Assembly: GCA_900549975.1 (NCBI GenBank)
Contig: URQK01000013.1
Span: 1 to 25,009 of the forward strand
Direction: 5' to 3'
Length of the DNA: 25,009 nt
Source of the DNA: an uncultured Mollicutes bacterium
Lineage (GTDB): Bacteria > Bacillota_I > Bacilli_A > RFN20 > CAG-826
Position 1 is the stretch's first letter, and every line of letters starts with the position of its first letter. The position numbers and the translations under genes are program-made. This document shows positions 23,713 to 25,009 of the stretch, piece after piece. Under the pieces are notes generated by a model. The model saw only the letters and a list, made by a program, of their open reading frames with translations, searched no databases and was not told the DNA's origin.

Positions 23713-25009
23713 ATGAACAAAAAATTATTGCTTGTAAGTTCTTTGCTTGTTTTAGGTAGTGTTATATTTACTAATAATAAAGTCAGTATTAAAGCTCAAG
23801 AAAAAGAAACTACATTGAAAGAAGAAAAAATTTATCAAGAAAATTTTGAAAATTATAATTTATCCACAACAGGAGAACAAATTTTTAATGCAAAAAAATT
23901 TATGTGGTTTGAAAGTTCACATGTAGATAGCAAAGTAGTCGATTATAACGATAGTAAAGCTTTGGAATATATGATTATTGGTAGTGACACCGCTAAGTAT
24001 AGTAAACTAGGCGGCTTAGGAACATCGGATTCAAATAACTTAGAAAAGTTAATAGATGGAGAAACATATACTCTTTCAATGGATATAACTATTGAAACTT
24101 CTGCAAGTAATGCTACATTATTTATTGAATACCAAACGTTTACTTGGACAGGTGTAAAAATTGTTAATGGCACTAATATGGAAGTATTAAGTACTAGCAA
24201 TACTAGTAATGCAAGTTATGTAAATAGCCATTTAACTTTCTCTTTTGTGGCTGGAAAAATTAATGGTCAAAATTCATATGTAACAATGACCGGTAAAGAT
24301 TTTGATGTTACAGACAAAGTTTATGTTGATAATATTTCTATTTCAAAGCCCGTATTAGCTTATGACTATGACATGGATTTTGAGAGTCTTGATATTGGAA
24401 CTAGTGCGCCAATGAATAATTTATCTAATATTGCTAACGTATATAATGCAAGCTTGGATTCTTTAACTATAAATGGTGATGAAAGCAATCATTACTTAGA
24501 AGCATCAAAAATAGGAACAGGCACGGATGCTTGGGAAATGTTCTATTTTAATGGATTAACTAAATTAGTAAGTGGAAATAGATATCGCTTAAGTTTAGAT
24601 GTGTTAGAGGCAAAATGTAAAGAATTTTATATATGTTATAACGAAAGTGGACAACCTTGTGTAACATATAATCAAAGTGGTTATGTTGGCAAAGATAATA
24701 GTGAATATATCATCGGTGGATCATTCGATGGAACACACTTAACATTTGATTTTATTCCTAACGTTAGTAAAGATGCTAATTGGTGGCAACAAGTGGCAGT
24801 TGTTATTAAACATAGTGAAGATATGATAATTAAGTTTGATAATGTTAACTTGTATAACTTAGATAAAGTTGGTAAAGAACTTGTTATTGATACAGATAAC
24901 TTTAAAACTAATTATTATGTTGGTGAAGACTTGACTCTTGATGGATTGAAAGTTCAATTAAAAAGGCAAAACGAAGCAGTATACAAATACTGCGGTGATG
25001 ATTTTAGAT
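23713..25009 (+). CDS. Secreted multidomain surface protein, paralog of the 10836 gene (3' end beyond window)
   Basis: 432 codons are visible with no stop before the edge. A signal peptide (about 1-28, cleavage after IKA) is followed by two beta-sandwich repeats (about 38-210 and 216-381) and the start of an Ig-like domain (about 388 on, VIDTDNFKTNYYVGEDLTLD). The second repeat is very close to that of the 591-aa protein: both contain FYICYNE, GQPCVTYN, SGYVGKD, a GGSFDG-HLTFDF stretch and SKDANWWQQVA. Intact reading frames with many conservative differences mean an older duplication with both copies kept. AGAGGT (23700-23705) precedes the ATG. It is the last visible gene of the GH4 operon; if it matches its paralog, a C-terminal TM anchor lies past the edge. 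Confidence 0.82.
   Translation, partial: MNKKLLLVSSLLVLGSVIFTNNKVSIKAQEKETTLKEEKIYQENFENYNLSTTGEQIFNAKKFMWFESSHVDSKVVDYNDSKALEYMIIGSDTAKYSKLGGLGTSDSNNLEKLIDGETYTLSMDITIETSASNATLFIEYQTFTWTGVKIVNGTNMEVLSTSNTSNASYVNSHLTFSFVAGKINGQNSYVTMTGKDFDVTDKVYVDNISISKPVLAYDYDMDFESLDIGTSAPMNNLSNIANVYNASLDSLTINGDESNHYLEASKIGTGTDAWEMFYFNGLTKLVSGNRYRLSLDVLEAKCKEFYICYNESGQPCVTYNQSGYVGKDNSEYIIGGSFDGTHLTFDFIPNVSKDANWWQQVAVVIKHSEDMIIKFDNVNLYNLDKVGKELVIDTDNFKTNYYVGEDLTLDGLKVQLKRQNEAVYKYCGDDFR

Overview
The window is AT-rich bacterial DNA with short intergenic gaps, strong AGGAGG-type ribosome binding sites, TGA used as a stop codon (standard code, not mycoplasma code 4) and many overlapping start/stop pairs. Gene content (MscL, TldD/TldE, HypA/HypB, an iron-sulfur FAD oxidoreductase, a GH4 glycosidase with a sugar ABC importer, Sec-exported and lipobox-bearing surface proteins) suggests an anaerobic, probably host-associated low-GC Firmicute of the Bacilli/Erysipelotrichia type. 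The species cannot be named from the sequence. No rRNA, tRNA, CRISPR, insertion sequence or phage gene was seen, and no gene-free stretch exceeds 300 bases.

Region by region: (1) 1-347, minus: 5' part of mscL, cut by the window edge. (2) 563-2575, plus: a compact cassette of a membrane-tethered XRE regulator, two small membrane proteins (84 and 44 aa) and a membrane-anchored PstS-like binding protein, ending at a terminator shared with the convergent hypA. (3) 2671-6785: hypA and a 970-aa multi-cluster Fe-S/FAD oxidoreductase on the minus strand, overlapping by one base, with hypB divergent; this is nickel-enzyme maturation next to an electron-transfer flavoprotein. (4) 7036-7770: a nitrilase-superfamily protein. 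(5) 7910-10632, minus: the tldD-tldE protease pair. (6) 10836 to the right edge: a glycan-use locus. It holds an exported wall- or membrane-linked protein with its own promoter and terminator, then an unusual regulator in which a nucleoside-hydrolase-like domain is fused to an AraC-type cupin and DNA-binding domain, then a long operon: GH4 alpha-galactosidase, solute-binding lipoprotein, two permeases, a secreted Big_3 protein, a TIM-barrel-like lipoprotein glycosidase candidate, and a further secreted paralog cut by the window end.

How the locus may work: surface proteins with lectin-like repeats and the lipoprotein glycosidase would bind and trim an extracellular glycan, the ABC importer (its ATPase is not in the window) would take up the oligosaccharide, and the cytoplasmic NAD-dependent GH4 enzyme would cleave it. 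Three promoters (for the first surface protein, the fusion regulator and the GH4 operon) share CAAC boxes spaced exactly 21 bp apart and placed 32-34 bp before the -10 box, which is the geometry expected for an AraC-family activator. Two of them also carry a near-identical cre-like palindrome over the -35 region. The fusion regulator together with this operator code is the most novel part of the window.
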